This document shows positions 1-8,855 of a stretch of DNA of 40,835 nt, one piece after another. The position numbers and the translations under genes are program-made. Origin of the DNA: Methanobrevibacter sp. (GTDB taxonomy: Archaea > Methanobacteriota > Methanobacteria > Methanobacteriales > Methanobacteriaceae); NCBI RefSeq assembly GCF_030539555.1, contig NZ_JAUNXX010000001.1, positions 117,904 through 158,738 on the forward strand, in the 5' to 3' direction. Every line of letters starts with the position of its first letter. Position 1 is the first letter of the stretch. Below the pieces are notes generated by a model, which saw only the letters and a list, made by a program, of their open reading frames with translations, searched no databases and was not told the origin of the DNA.

Positions 1-297
1 GCAATACTATCTTCAAAGTCCAAGTCAACTTTATCATCATATTCCCGAGCAGATTCATCTTTAACATCCGATTTTAGCTCATTTTCAAATTCTTCATGAG
101 CAATACTATCTTCAAAGTCCAAGTCAACTTTATCATCATATTCCCGAGCAGATTTTTCTTTAACATCTGATTTTGAATCTTTTTTAAATTCTTCTTGAAC
201 AATACCCTCATCAAAGTCCAAGTCAACTTTACTTTCTTCAACAGGTTCTCCATTAACCTCATCCGCTTCATCAGGATTTACATCAACTTTACTTTCT
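1..297 (-). repeat. 99-bp tandem repeat coding for a 33-residue acidic unit
   Basis: Units begin at about 1, 100 and 199. The first two are nearly identical; the third matches well only over its first part. Each encodes a DDKVDLDFED-type block followed by an EEF...KSDVK segment and an SAREY segment. The array continues to or past the left edge, so the copy number is unknown. Confidence 0.85.
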
Positions 298-3200
298 TTG
301 ACAGGTTCTTCATAACTATCAAATACGAAGGGTTCATCTTCATCATCCAAGACCCTTTCATCATCATGACTGTGATCCACATAAATGTAATCATCATCAG
401 AACCCAAATCAACTTTGTCATCATCACTTTGAGAATCAGATGAAATATTTTTCGCTGCTGCGGCTGCTCCTGCTGCAAATTTTACATTTTCAGAATTTTT
501 ATCCAGTGATTCTTCGAATTCTTTTTCCAAATCAGAATTTTTACCTAAATCTTTAGTAAATTTAAGTCCTGAAAACAATGGGTTTTTATCCATTTTTTCT
601 TCGGAATCATCTCCCTTAAAGAAGGATTTTATTTTTTCGCGTATTGGATTTGATGATTTTTCATCGGTAGCTTCATCAGAGTAGTCTTTTTCATCTTCCC
701 AAACTTCTGCATTGTCTTCTGGTGAAATTCCTTCATCATCTTCCCAGATTTCCGCATCATCATTTTGAGGGGAATCGTCATCTTTTAATTCCCAAACTTC
801 AGCATCATTCATGTTACTGGTTTCATCAGCTGCATTAACATCCTCTGAAACAAAGTCTGATTCTTCTTGAACATATTGTGCATTTTCAGTTTTAACTTCT
901 TCGTGAGAATCAACAACAAATTCTGAATCATTTTCTACATAAACTTCGTTAATGTTTTCATCCTCAACACCAACAAACTCAGAAGCATCCTCCACATCAG
1001 AAGTCTTTTCTTCGTTTATTGATTTTTTAGGAGATTCCTCTTCAAAGAATTCGGAAGGATCTATTTCGCCTTCATCAGTACCAACATCCTTAAAACTGAT
1101 AAATTCAGAAGCATCTTCCACATCAGAAGTCTTTTTTTCGTTTATTGATTTTTTAGGAGATTCCTCTTCAAAGAATTCGGAAGGGTCGATTTCGCCTACA
1201 TCAATAGGTTTTTCCATGATATCCCCATCGTCAACCTTTTCAACTTCCACAAAATCGCTTGGTCCAATATCTTCAGGATTTATTTCAGCTTCTTCCTGAG
1301 CTTTTCTTTCAGCTTCCTCTCTTTCACGGGCCAAACGTAATTCTTCAGCTTTTTTCTCAGCTTCAAGTCTGCGTTTTTCGGCTAATTTTTTAGCCTCTTC
1401 GGATTTGCGCCTTTCCTCTTCACGTGATTTTTTGATAGATTTTTCAACGAAATCTAGGAGTTTTTTACGACCCAGGTCCCTGTTTCTATACCAGTCGGTT
1501 GACCATAAATGGTACAGTTTCCAACCCAGACCTGTCAGCACCTGTTCACGGAGCCTGTCCCTGTCACGGGCAACTTTGCTTGAGGAATACATTTTTCCAT
1601 CTGTTGTGATTCCCAAAATATATTTTCCAGGATTTTCATCATCGACAATAGCCAAATCAACTCTGAATCCTGCACATCCAATTTGTCTATCTACAGTGTA
1701 TCCATTTTCCTCTAAAAAGCTTGCTATAGCGTCTTCAAACGGTTCCCTGCTGTGGATTTCAGGACCGTGTGTTCCCAAGGTTAAGTTTTCAGCATATTCC
1801 AAAAATTCCTTTAAGGATTTTACACCATATGGAGGGTTGGCTGTTAGTTTCATGTCGTATGCCTTGAAGTTTGAGAATACTACACATTTTTCTCTTGCAC
1901 GTGTAATCAGAACGTTAAGTCTTCTTTCCCCTCCGTCCTGATTTAAAGGACCGAAGTTGAGTGACATCTTTCTGTCATTGTCATAACCGTAACCTACACT
2001 TATCAGAATGACATCCCTTTCATCACCCTGTATTGTTTCAAGGTTTTTGACGAAGAAATGCTCATCACGGTTATCTGAGAATAACGGTTCATACTGAGGG
2101 TTTTCCTTACGCCTGACTTCCAGTTCCTCAAGGATTGCATTCTTTTGGGCTACGGAAAATGTTCCGACACCAAGACTTTTTGTATCACCATACTTTTCAA
2201 AGTGATTGAATATTTCTTCTACAACGTCTTTTGCTTCCAGAGGATTTGCAGATGATGAACCCCTGTCGTATGCTGTATTTGGATTATAATGTAATTTCAG
2301 ACCTAACTCAGGGTCTGAATGTGATGGGGACGGATATACCAGTAAATCGTCATCATAAAATTCCCTGTTTGAGACTGCAATCAATGATTCGTGACGGGAC
2401 CTGTAGTGCCATTTAAGCATTTTGACAGGGAATGAGAGCTTACATAAGTGCAGTATGCTTTCCATGTCCAGGGAAGTCGCTTCCTCTTCATCGCTGTCCG
2501 CATCGGACATCTGATCGAAAAATGAAGTTGGTGGCAATTGCTGGGTATCTCCCATTACGACAGCTGTTTTTCCCCTCATGAATGCTCCTAAAGCGTCTTC
2601 AGGTTTTACCTGACTTGCTTCGTCAAAAATAACTACATCAAATTGCAATTCCTCATTGGTCGGATCGAGATATTGTGCGATGGACAACGGACTCATCATA
2701 AAACAAGGTTTGATTTGCTTTATCATTCCGCCGGCTTTTTCAAGGAGTTTTCTGACTGGCATGTGTCCGCTTTTTCTTGTGAATTCACCTGCAAGTATTT
2801 TGGCTTGAGGGTTTTCAGTTCCGCCGAATATTTTTGGTATGTTGCTATTGAGTTTATGATAAATTCTCTTTCTGTTTAAAACCAGGATTTTTTTATCCAA
2901 ATCCTTGAATTCACGAATTCTGTTTTCATGCAGTTCCCCGATGAATGTGGCCAGTTCCTGATTTTCAACGAATAATATGTTTAAAAGTGAGTCTGCAAAG
3001 TTTCCTTCTACCAATGCTTCTATATCCTCTTTTTTGATGTTTCTTTTTTCAATTGAATCGACGAATTTAGATGCATTTGAGCTTTTCAGGGCATTTTTAG
3101 TATTCAGGTATTGGGACCATAAATGAAGGCTTGACAGCTGTCCTCGCCATTTGTATAACTGTTCCTGCCATGCCTCAAAACTTACATCTCCTGTTTCTCT

Positions 3201-5468
3201 TTTGAATATTAATTTGCTTCTTGGATTTAATTTGTCTTTAAGTTTGGAAAGTACGCTAACAAATTCCTCTCCTGAATCTATGTAATCGGCAAGGTCCCTT
3301 TCTGGATTAATGTCAAAGAGGTCTTTACTCATCAAATCAATGGTATTTTGTGAGAATGTTCCTTCACGCACCAGTGCTGAAAATTCATTCATCCATCTTG
3401 CAATTGATTTTAAATCATTAGGATCTGCATTCAGATGCCAATATGCACCATAGTATTTTTCACCTAATGACCTGTTTGCTTCTAGATTATTTCTTATTTT
3501 AATAACAGCTTTTGCCTGCTGCAAATCCCTTATGATTTCATCAACACTGCCGTTGACGGGCACTGCATAGTACCTTTCGACAAGTTCTATGTGCTGTTTG
3601 TTGTTAAAGAACCTGAATTTTTTGTTGGAAATGTTTCGCAACTCGTATATCAGACGGTCAATATCTGCCTGAAAAATGTTTTGGTTGAATCTATTTAAAA
3701 TTCCGGAGTATTTCTGATACCTTTCAAGCTCCTGTATTAATCTGTATGCATCATCATTGTTATTATTCCATGCCCCTGATTTCAGGATGCTTCCGTCTAT
3801 CAGCTCGGCATTCTGAGACTTTATAATTTCAAAAGCTGAAAGTGAATTCTGAAACTCGTTTAGAGTATCCGGCTTTTTGATTCCATAAATGTCATATACC
3901 CTTCCACGTTCCACCAAAAAGTTATCAAGGGAATGGAGAGTATCGTTGATAAGCATTTCAATTTCCCTTAAGTCTGCAGGTAAAAGACTTTTAGGAGAAC
4001 ATTTGCTCCACGGATTCTCTTTGGAAATTGTCTGATAAAGCTCAGCCAGGTTTTCCAAAGACACCTTCATGTCATCCAAATCTTTTAGAGATATTGTTTC
4101 GGGATTCTGAAATCTTACCAAAGGCATTATTGCATTTTTGCGGGCAAAATGATCATCTGCAGATTCTTTCATCCCATATAACTGGAACGGTGACAGATTA
4201 ACCGCAAAGGCAGGGCGGTGAATGATTTGAGAATAGTCATCAAGCTGGCGACGTAGAGTCTCCAATTTACGGATAGTCTGGTCAATGTTCAACGGCTCCT
4301 GAGCCCTCACATTAGTTGCCTTTTGCAGGTCTTTAAGGAATTTCTTACGTCTGGTCTTATGGGAATGCAACTCCAAAACAAACTTGCCCAGACCCACGCC
4401 TGTCAGCCTGTCCTTTACAACATCTAGTGCAGCCATCTTTTCTGATACGAATAAAACTGATTTGCCTTCAGCCAGAAGCTCAGCGATTAAATTAACAATA
4501 GTCTGTGATTTACCTGTTCCCGGAGGTCCTTCAACGACCAGGTTTCTTCCTGCCTTGACATCCTGTATCGCTGCAATCTGAGAGGAATCAGCATCCAGAA
4601 CCTGATACATGTCCTGATATTCAAGTTGTGAATCAATATCCTCTTCCCTAAATGCCTCCTGGTCATTTTTGGCGGGGTTGAAAATCGCCTGTATCAGTTC
4701 GTTTTTGGTCAAATCAACATTTTCAGCCCATGATTCCGGATTCAAATCATTATACATTACGAATTTTGTAAAACTAAAGAAACCTAATGCCACATTACTG
4801 TTTACTTCCCATCCATCCATTCTGCTGACTGCACGGCGCACGCTTGCAATATAATGATCTATAACTTCCCCATATCTTTTAAACTCAAAATTAGGAAGTT
4901 CAATACCTGCCTCCAGCAGTTTGGCCTTAAGTGAAATGTTGGTCTGAATATCCTCTCCAGTCCATTCGAGGTTGAATGATTCTCCAACTTTTTTTCTCTC
5001 CATTGCAACAGGAATCAGCACAAGAGGAGCATTGTTTTTCTGTCTTGGTTTTGATTTGTCTTTCCACTCAAGGAACCCAACAGCCAAATACAGAATGTTA
5101 TAACCCTGCTCCTGAAGCATTGTTTTAGCCTGGTTGTTGATGTAATAGAGTCTTTTCTGAAGTTCCTTTGGAGTCAAATCAGTGGCCAACTTCTTGTCCC
5201 CTTCAGAAAACTTGGAAAAATCAAAGGGAATGTGATCCCACACTGAAGACTTGTCTTCCTTCTTGTCCTTTTTATTGGCTACAAAATACATTTTGTTTTC
5301 CTGCAGCACCAATGTCTGAAAAAGGTTTGTAGGGGATTGATTTACTACAGTGATGGTTTTAGCCCTTGTTTTAAAGTTAAGAAGCTGATTTCTTAAAGTT
5401 AAATCTAAAAGCTCTTTACGTAAATTCTTAAATTCCTTCTCGATTATATTTGATGATTTGTTTAACAT
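1..5468 (-). CDS. DUF4011-type SF1 helicase with MTES_1575/Vsr-like nuclease domain and acidic repeat tail (C-terminus beyond left edge)
   Basis: The open frame starts at ATG 5468 and runs without a stop to the left edge, giving 1822 residues in the window. The N-terminus (about 1-250) looks like the DUF4011 region. A Walker A motif GPPGTGKS lies near residue 310, a DEAS Walker B near 949, a GDTQQLPP helicase motif near 971 and RRLNVLITRAR (motif VI) near 1175, typical of Upf1/Dna2-like superfamily 1 helicases. Residues about 1238-1325 match the MTES_1575 restriction-endonuclease-like fold (RVDLAIVD, DGKMYSSSK, ARDRDRLR, WSTDWYRN), but the usual IECDG reads GITTDG here. A charged coiled coil follows (about 1343-1393), then an acidic tail of more than 400 residues with internal repeats. 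Proteins of this architecture include Hhe-type antiviral helicases, so a defence role is plausible but not shown. It is transcribed alone; the 152-bp gap upstream holds its promoter. Confidence 0.9.
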   Translation of the reverse strand, partial: MLNKSSNIIEKEFKNLRKELLDLTLRNQLLNFKTRAKTITVVNQSPTNLFQTLVLQENKMYFVANKKDKKEDKSSVWDHIPFDFSKFSEGDKKLATDLTPKELQKRLYYINNQAKTMLQEQGYNILYLAVGFLEWKDKSKPRQKNNAPLVLIPVAMERKKVGESFNLEWTGEDIQTNISLKAKLLEAGIELPNFEFKRYGEVIDHYIASVRRAVSRMDGWEVNSNVALGFFSFTKFVMYNDLNPESWAENVDLTKNELIQAIFNPAKNDQEAFREEDIDSQLEYQDMYQVLDADSSQIAAIQDVKAGRNLVVEGPPGTGKSQTIVNLIAELLAEGKSVLFVSEKMAALDVVKDRLTGVGLGKFVLELHSHKTRRKKFLKDLQKATNVRAQEPLNIDQTIRKLETLRRQLDDYSQIIHRPAFAVNLSPFQLYGMKESADDHFARKNAIMPLVRFQNPETISLKDLDDMKVSLENLAELYQTISKENPWSKCSPKSLLPADLREIEMLINDTLHSLDNFLVERGRVYDIYGIKKPDTLNEFQNSLSAFEIIKSQNAELIDGSILKSGAWNNNNDDAYRLIQELERYQKYSGILNRFNQNIFQADIDRLIYELRNISNKKFRFFNNKQHIELVERYYAVPVNGSVDEIIRDLQQAKAVIKIRNNLEANRSLGEKYYGAYWHLNADPNDLKSIARWMNEFSALVREGTFSQNTIDLMSKDLFDINPERDLADYIDSGEEFVSVLSKLKDKLNPRSKLIFKRETGDVSFEAWQEQLYKWRGQLSSLHLWSQYLNTKNALKSSNASKFVDSIEKRNIKKEDIEALVEGNFADSLLNILFVENQELATFIGELHENRIREFKDLDKKILVLNRKRIYHKLNSNIPKIFGGTENPQAKILAGEFTRKSGHMPVRKLLEKAGGMIKQIKPCFMMSPLSIAQYLDPTNEELQFDVVIFDEASQVKPEDALGAFMRGKTAVVMGDTQQLPPTSFFDQMSDADSDEEEATSLDMESILHLCKLSFPVKMLKWHYRSRHESLIAVSNREFYDDDLLVYPSPSHSDPELGLKLHYNPNTAYDRGSSSANPLEAKDVVEEIFNHFEKYGDTKSLGVGTFSVAQKNAILEELEVRRKENPQYEPLFSDNRDEHFFVKNLETIQGDERDVILISVGYGYDNDRKMSLNFGPLNQDGGERRLNVLITRAREKCVVFSNFKAYDMKLTANPPYGVKSLKEFLEYAENLTLGTHGPEIHSREPFEDAIASFLEENGYTVDRQIGCAGFRVDLAIVDDENPGKYILGITTDGKMYSSSKVARDRDRLREQVLTGLGWKLYHLWSTDWYRNRDLGRKKLLDFVEKSIKKSREEERRKSEEAKKLAEKRRLEAEKKAEELRLAREREEAERKAQEEAEINPEDIGPSDFVEVEKVDDGDIMEKPIDVGEIDPSEFFEEESPKKSINEKKTSDVEDASEFISFKDVGTDEGEIDPSEFFEEESPKKSINEEKTSDVEDASEFVGVEDENINEVYVENDSEFVVDSHEEVKTENAQYVQEESDFVSEDVNAADETSNMNDAEVWELKDDDSPQNDDAEIWEDDEGISPEDNAEVWEDEKDYSDEATDEKSSNPIREKIKSFFKGDDSEEKMDKNPLFSGLKFTKDLGKNSDLEKEFEESLDKNSENVKFAAGAAAAAKNISSDSQSDDDKVDLGSDDDYIYVDHSHDDERVLDDEDEPFVFDSYEEPVKESKVDVNPDEADEVNGEPVEESKVDLDFDEGIVQEEFKKDSKSDVKEKSAREYDDKVDLDFEDSIAHEEFENELKSDVKDESAREYDDKVDLDFEDSI
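980..1197 (-). repeat. 126-bp-spaced near-identical duplication in the acidic tail
   Basis: Bases 980-1071 and 1106-1197 (92 bp each) are nearly identical and in the same frame. They encode a block beginning GEIDPSEFFEEESPKKS and ending with a DVEDASEF segment. A few synonymous differences show this is an older duplication rather than a perfect copy. Confidence 0.85.
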
Positions 5469-5593
5469 GATGACCCTTTGTAGTGTTTAAAAATACATTA
5501 TATAATTATAATAATATATATTAATAAACTTTTCTAAATATTGCAAAACCAAATAAAAACAATGAATAATAAGATAATTTACAATTAAAAATA

Positions 5594-5607
5594 AAAGTAA
5601 TACTTTT
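5594..5607. terminator. AAAGTAATACTTTT palindrome at the 3' end of the PfkB gene
   Basis: A 13-bp palindrome with arms AAAGTA and TACTTT around one base lies 14 nt after the kinase stop codon. On the minus strand it is preceded by one T-run and followed by another, as expected for an archaeal terminator. It belongs to a GTAATAC motif set that recurs at other 3' ends in this window. Confidence 0.4.
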
Positions 5608-5620
5608 ATAAAAAAATAAT

Positions 5621-6442
5621 TTATTTTTTTGATTTATACGGTCCAAAATAGTTAATTTTTTCACTAGCAATCAAAGAAGCGAAGTTACCTGCTTGTTTTG
5701 ATGATTTAGCTTTTAATCTTTGAGAAATATATGCCGCCATATATGTGTCCCCACAGCCTGTCGTATCAACAACACTACCGCATCCGACAGCATCAATTTT
5801 TATCTCATCATCTGAAATAATTCTAGAACCATTAGACCCGTCAGTTATAACCATCTCATCCACATCAAAGCGGTCTGACACAATGCTCTTTTCAGACTCA
5901 TCCAAAAATATTATAGAAACCCCTTTTAAAATGCTATGCAATTCATCGAAGTCCTGCAAATCTATTGTGAAATTTTCATTTGCTTTATCAAAAGGTGTTC
6001 TTAAAAATCCCTGCAAGGATATGAAAACAGGAATCTCAAAGGATTTCAAAAATTCAACAGTTTCGACAGGAAAATCAAAACGATTCAAAGGATTTAAAAC
6101 AAAACCGTCAATGTTTTCAGGCAAAATATCTTCCAAATCCCCTTTCAAAATAGGGATGTCAGCAAAATTACTCAACTGCCTTCTGATGTCCAAATCATCA
6201 GGAAAAGGATATTCATTGATGAAAAAATGAGTATTGTCCTTTTTAATTATTTTCACTTTATCAGGGTCTGGAAAATTACAAGCAAATTTATCATCTGCAC
6301 AGTTCACAATAGCCAAATAGTCCGGATAAAACTCTTCAAAAACAAATGACTGAAAATAAGTTGCCCCACCTGTTTTGGAGTACTTATCCTCACCAATAAT
6401 AACCAGATCCTCTGTAACAGGACCAATAACCACCAGAGTCAT
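5621..6442 (-). CDS. PfkB-family carbohydrate or nucleoside kinase
   Basis: This is a 273-residue ribokinase-type kinase that would phosphorylate a sugar or nucleoside with ATP in the cytoplasm; its substrate cannot be read from the sequence. The PfkB signature DTTGCGD lies at residues 226-232, with the final Asp as catalytic base, and a TGGA stretch near the N-terminus fits the substrate-binding GG. The longest frame begins at TTG 6451, but ATG 6442 is preferred because AGGAT sits about 9 nt upstream, overlapping the stop of the CDF transporter gene. The two genes are almost contiguous and probably form an operon. Confidence 0.8.
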   Translation of the reverse strand: MTLVVIGPVTEDLVIIGEDKYSKTGGATYFQSFVFEEFYPDYLAIVNCADDKFACNFPDPDKVKIIKKDNTHFFINEYPFPDDLDIRRQLSNFADIPILKGDLEDILPENIDGFVLNPLNRFDFPVETVEFLKSFEIPVFISLQGFLRTPFDKANENFTIDLQDFDELHSILKGVSIIFLDESEKSIVSDRFDVDEMVITDGSNGSRIISDDEIKIDAVGCGSVVDTTGCGDTYMAAYISQRLKAKSSKQAGNFASLIASEKINYFGPYKSKK

Positions 6443-6453
6443 GAATATCAATC

Positions 6454-7302
6454 CTAATCCAATTCTATTGTAATGTCTACAACATGATGCCTGTTTGAAA
6501 TGACATAGATTTCCTTTTTGATTTCCTCAACATTCTCCACAAAGTCAACGTCAACCTTCAATGTCATGACCGAATCGATGCCGTCCAAAGACCAGATATG
6601 AAAATCATCAATCCCATTGACACCCTCAATCGCCATGATTGCATTTTTAAATTCATTTACATCAAAGTTGTCGGGTGTCTTTTGAAGAAGGACTTCAACT
6701 GACTTATACAGATTCCTTCCAAGATTAAATATTAGCCATAATGCTATTCCAATTGATACGAAAGGATCCAGATATGGTGCTCCATCCCAGAACATCAGCA
6801 CCAGACTTAAAATCAGAATTGCAATCCATTCAAAGACGTCCCCCAGCTGATGAAACAGGATTGCCTTTTCATTGAACGTCTCGCCCTCATGGAGCTTGTA
6901 GACTGAAACTGATTTGAAGACAATTCCGACAACTGCCACCAAAAGCATTCCCCCGGCATCAACTCCTTCGGGTTTGAATAAACGTGGAATCGCTTCCTGA
7001 AGTATCACCAAAGCCATGACAATAACAAAAACGGAAATTATTACTGCACCGAGAATTGAAAATCTCTGATAGCCGTAAGAGTACTTGTCGGTTGAATCTT
7101 TTTGCGCCACATGCTCAAGCACCCACGCAAGAGCGATTGAAATTGTATCTGACATGTCATGAATGCAGTCTGCCAATATGGCCATACTGTTTGTTGCAAG
7201 ACCTCCTACGATTACAAGAATATTGAATGTCAGGTTCATGAAAAACACGAACGCCAGATTCTGACCTGCCTTTTTGTGATGTTGATGCATATCAATTCTC
7301 AT
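6454..7302 (-). CDS. Cation diffusion facilitator (CDF) family metal transporter
   Basis: This 282-residue membrane protein is a probable proton-coupled divalent metal exporter. It has about six hydrophobic segments. The paired HxxxD sites of zinc-type CDF proteins are present: H48-D52 (HDMSD) and H151-D155 (HQLGD), in the expected TM2 and TM5. A cytoplasmic C-terminal domain of about 80 residues follows, containing DDFHIWSLDG as in the family. The N-terminus is His-rich (MHQHH at 5-9), which could bind metal. No good Shine-Dalgarno precedes ATG 7302; ATG 7290 is an alternative. Zinc is the likeliest substrate by motif, but Mn, Fe or Co cannot be excluded. Confidence 0.88.
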   Translation of the reverse strand: MRIDMHQHHKKAGQNLAFVFFMNLTFNILVIVGGLATNSMAILADCIHDMSDTISIALAWVLEHVAQKDSTDKYSYGYQRFSILGAVIISVFVIVMALVILQEAIPRLFKPEGVDAGGMLLVAVVGIVFKSVSVYKLHEGETFNEKAILFHQLGDVFEWIAILILSLVLMFWDGAPYLDPFVSIGIALWLIFNLGRNLYKSVEVLLQKTPDNFDVNEFKNAIMAIEGVNGIDDFHIWSLDGIDSVMTLKVDVDFVENVEEIKKEIYVISNRHHVVDITIELD

Positions 7303-7413
7303 AGTTATTAATATTTGAGGTAATACAATAAAAAAGTTATTTAATCTGGAGAATACAAATATTAAAGTTATATTTATATAATTAAAAAATGTAAATTATA
7401 ATAGTGATATAAA

Positions 7414-7593
7414 ATGGCATTAATTGGAACAACAATATTTTCTCATATTTTACCTGTAATTTTAGGATTTTTTGCAGTCGTGATGATTATTTCCGGTTCT
7501 TTAGAAGAAAATAAAGGAAAATTAGCTTTAGGAGCAATATTATTCGTTGTAGCTTGCGCATTCCCATATGTAATTTTAAGCATTCTAGTCTAG
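7414..7593 (+). CDS. Small two-helix membrane protein, unknown function
   Basis: This 59-residue frame (MALIGTTIF... to ...SILV) starts at ATG 7414. It is almost entirely hydrophobic, with two predicted transmembrane helices (about 8-27 and 37-58) joined by a charged EENKGK loop. A TATA-like stretch lies about 35-45 nt upstream and a weak GTGAT ribosome site precedes the ATG. Its last 9 bp overlap the 3' end of the convergent HisA-like gene. It is not recognised as a named family; the composition and expression signals make it look real. Confidence 0.6.
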   Translation: MALIGTTIFSHILPVILGFFAVVMIISGSLEENKGKLALGAILFVVACAFPYVILSILV

Positions 7594-8274
7594 AAGCCTT
7601 ACTTCACCGGAATGCAGACTGGTTCCAATCAACACTTTTTTTATGCCCAATGATTCAAGCTCACCTAGGGAATCCTTATTCAAACCACCTGCTATTATCA
7701 GTTTATCTTTCATGTCAGAGAACTTGTCCAAAAGCTCCTTATTGTAACCCTTTTCCGTGCCGACACCAGTAATATCCAGAAGGATTATTTCATTGGGATC
7801 AAGCTCCTTTAGGATTTCCTTGAATTCCAGCAGGTTCAAGTCAATGTGTTTTGCCAGAAGCTCATCGTTTTTGACATCGACACTTATCACTATTCTTTCT
7901 TTGGGATATTTTTCAAAGATTTTTCTCATCTCATCGATGCTTTCCAACGTTTCTGTTGGAATTATTATTTTATATGCACAGTCAAGGAAGAATTCGAATG
8001 ATTCGCAGTTTTTTACGCCGCCGTCAAAGATTACCGGCAGAATTGTGTTAACCATCTTGATGTCTGTGATGTTGTGTCCCTTTGATTCTATCAAGTCCAA
8101 ATCTGCAATATACATTTCATCGGCACCGTTGAGTTTTAAGCCCTGGGCTATTTCAACGGGGTTTGATGATGGTGCAAATATTGTCCTCAATGGCTGGTAG
8201 GTATCCCTCATGCCGGATTTGCCGCTTACGGCCTGGTGCTGTTTTAGGTCTATGACAGGTATTTTCTTAATCAT
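7585..8274 (-). CDS. HisA/HisF-related TIM-barrel protein (hisAF_rel type)
   Basis: This 229-residue protein starts MIKKIPVIDLKQHQAVSGK, as in HisA-like proteins of methanogens. It has the phosphate-binding glycine motifs of the barrel (FDGGVKN in the first half, IAGGLNKDS and IGTSLHSG in the second). It is closer to the uncharacterised HisA/HisF-related family of methanogens and methylotrophs than to true ProFAR isomerase, so histidine synthesis is not the assumed role. The reaction is unknown. No clear Shine-Dalgarno precedes ATG 8274; a strong hairpin sits 37 bp upstream. Confidence 0.8.
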   Translation of the reverse strand: MIKKIPVIDLKQHQAVSGKSGMRDTYQPLRTIFAPSSNPVEIAQGLKLNGADEMYIADLDLIESKGHNITDIKMVNTILPVIFDGGVKNCESFEFFLDCAYKIIIPTETLESIDEMRKIFEKYPKERIVISVDVKNDELLAKHIDLNLLEFKEILKELDPNEIILLDITGVGTEKGYNKELLDKFSDMKDKLIIAGGLNKDSLGELESLGIKKVLIGTSLHSGEVRLLD

Positions 8275-8310
8275 AATATTAAGTTAGGAAAAACAAGTAT
8301 TAAAAAATTT

Positions 8311-8364
8311 GTACACAAGGAGGTGAGAAGAGCCGAATTGTTCTTCAGCCCCTCTCGAGTATAC
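8311..8364. ncRNA. GC-rich long hairpin, possible small RNA, leader element or terminator
   Basis: The arms GTACAC (8311) and GTATAC (8359) enclose a nearly continuous imperfect stem whose core is GAAGAGC / GTTCTTC around the loop CGAATT. The plus strand holds AAGGAGGTGA, the perfect archaeal Shine-Dalgarno, inside the stem; the minus strand therefore carries the matching anti-Shine-Dalgarno. On the minus strand the hairpin is followed by a T-run and lies 37 nt before the HisA-like start, so it may be a terminator or leader structure. Transcription and direction are unknown. Confidence 0.4.
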
Positions 8365-8776
8365 TAAAAATAATGATCAATTTCGATTAATAACAAATAT
8401 GTTATGAACCTCTATTTAATTAATTTATTTACATAGTATATAAATGTTACTGAAGTTTAAAAAAATTAAAGTAAACTTGAATATATAATTTTTAATAAAA
8501 TAGAAAAAACTTTAATAAAAATTTAATTCAAAATATGATTAATTATACAAATTAGATAAAAATTTAGGAAATTTTGAAATTGGCTTTTTTAAAGGGCTAA
8601 TAAAACGTAGTTTATAATAAAATCAGATTGATAAAGTCAAATTGAGAAAAATAAAGTAAGAAGTTTGAAGTAAAAAAAAGAGGGAAAATTGAAAGATAGT
8701 ATTACGTGTTTGTCGATATATTGCTAAGCTATTGAGATTACTTCAAACCTAATTAATAATAGAACATAATAATATA

Positions 8777-8834
8777 AATACTTTTTTATAAAAAAGTATT
8801 ACTTAAATAGTAACAATTTTAAAAAAAGTATTAC
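8777..8834 (-). terminator. Palindrome and twin GTAATAC-T-run elements after the DUF3194 gene
   Basis: The arms AATACTTTTTT and AAAAAAGTATT are separated by 2 nt (8777-8800). Read on the minus strand, two GTAATAC motifs each followed by a T-run come 22-60 nt after the stop codon at 8856. This is consistent with transcription termination of the eL43-prefoldin operon. Confidence 0.45.
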
Positions 8835-8855
8835 ATCAATTTTAAAAAAAAATAA

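Larger units (their letters stand above)
8275..8855. other. 581-bp non-coding region with several inverted repeats
   Basis: I see no credible gene in this stretch between the HisA-like gene and the DUF3194 gene. It is extremely AT-rich apart from a GC-rich hairpin at 8311-8364. It also holds a long-range 11-bp inverted repeat (8663-8673 with 8738-8748), a perfect palindrome at 8777-8800, and three GTATTAC motifs (8699, 8796, 8828). It could house a small RNA. Confidence 0.7.

Noticed and set aside
8311..8364. 16S rRNA 3' end on the minus strand (TCACCTCCTT)
   Set aside because: Only the anti-Shine-Dalgarno core matches; the upstream bases do not fit the 16S 3' end, so it is not an rRNA fragment.
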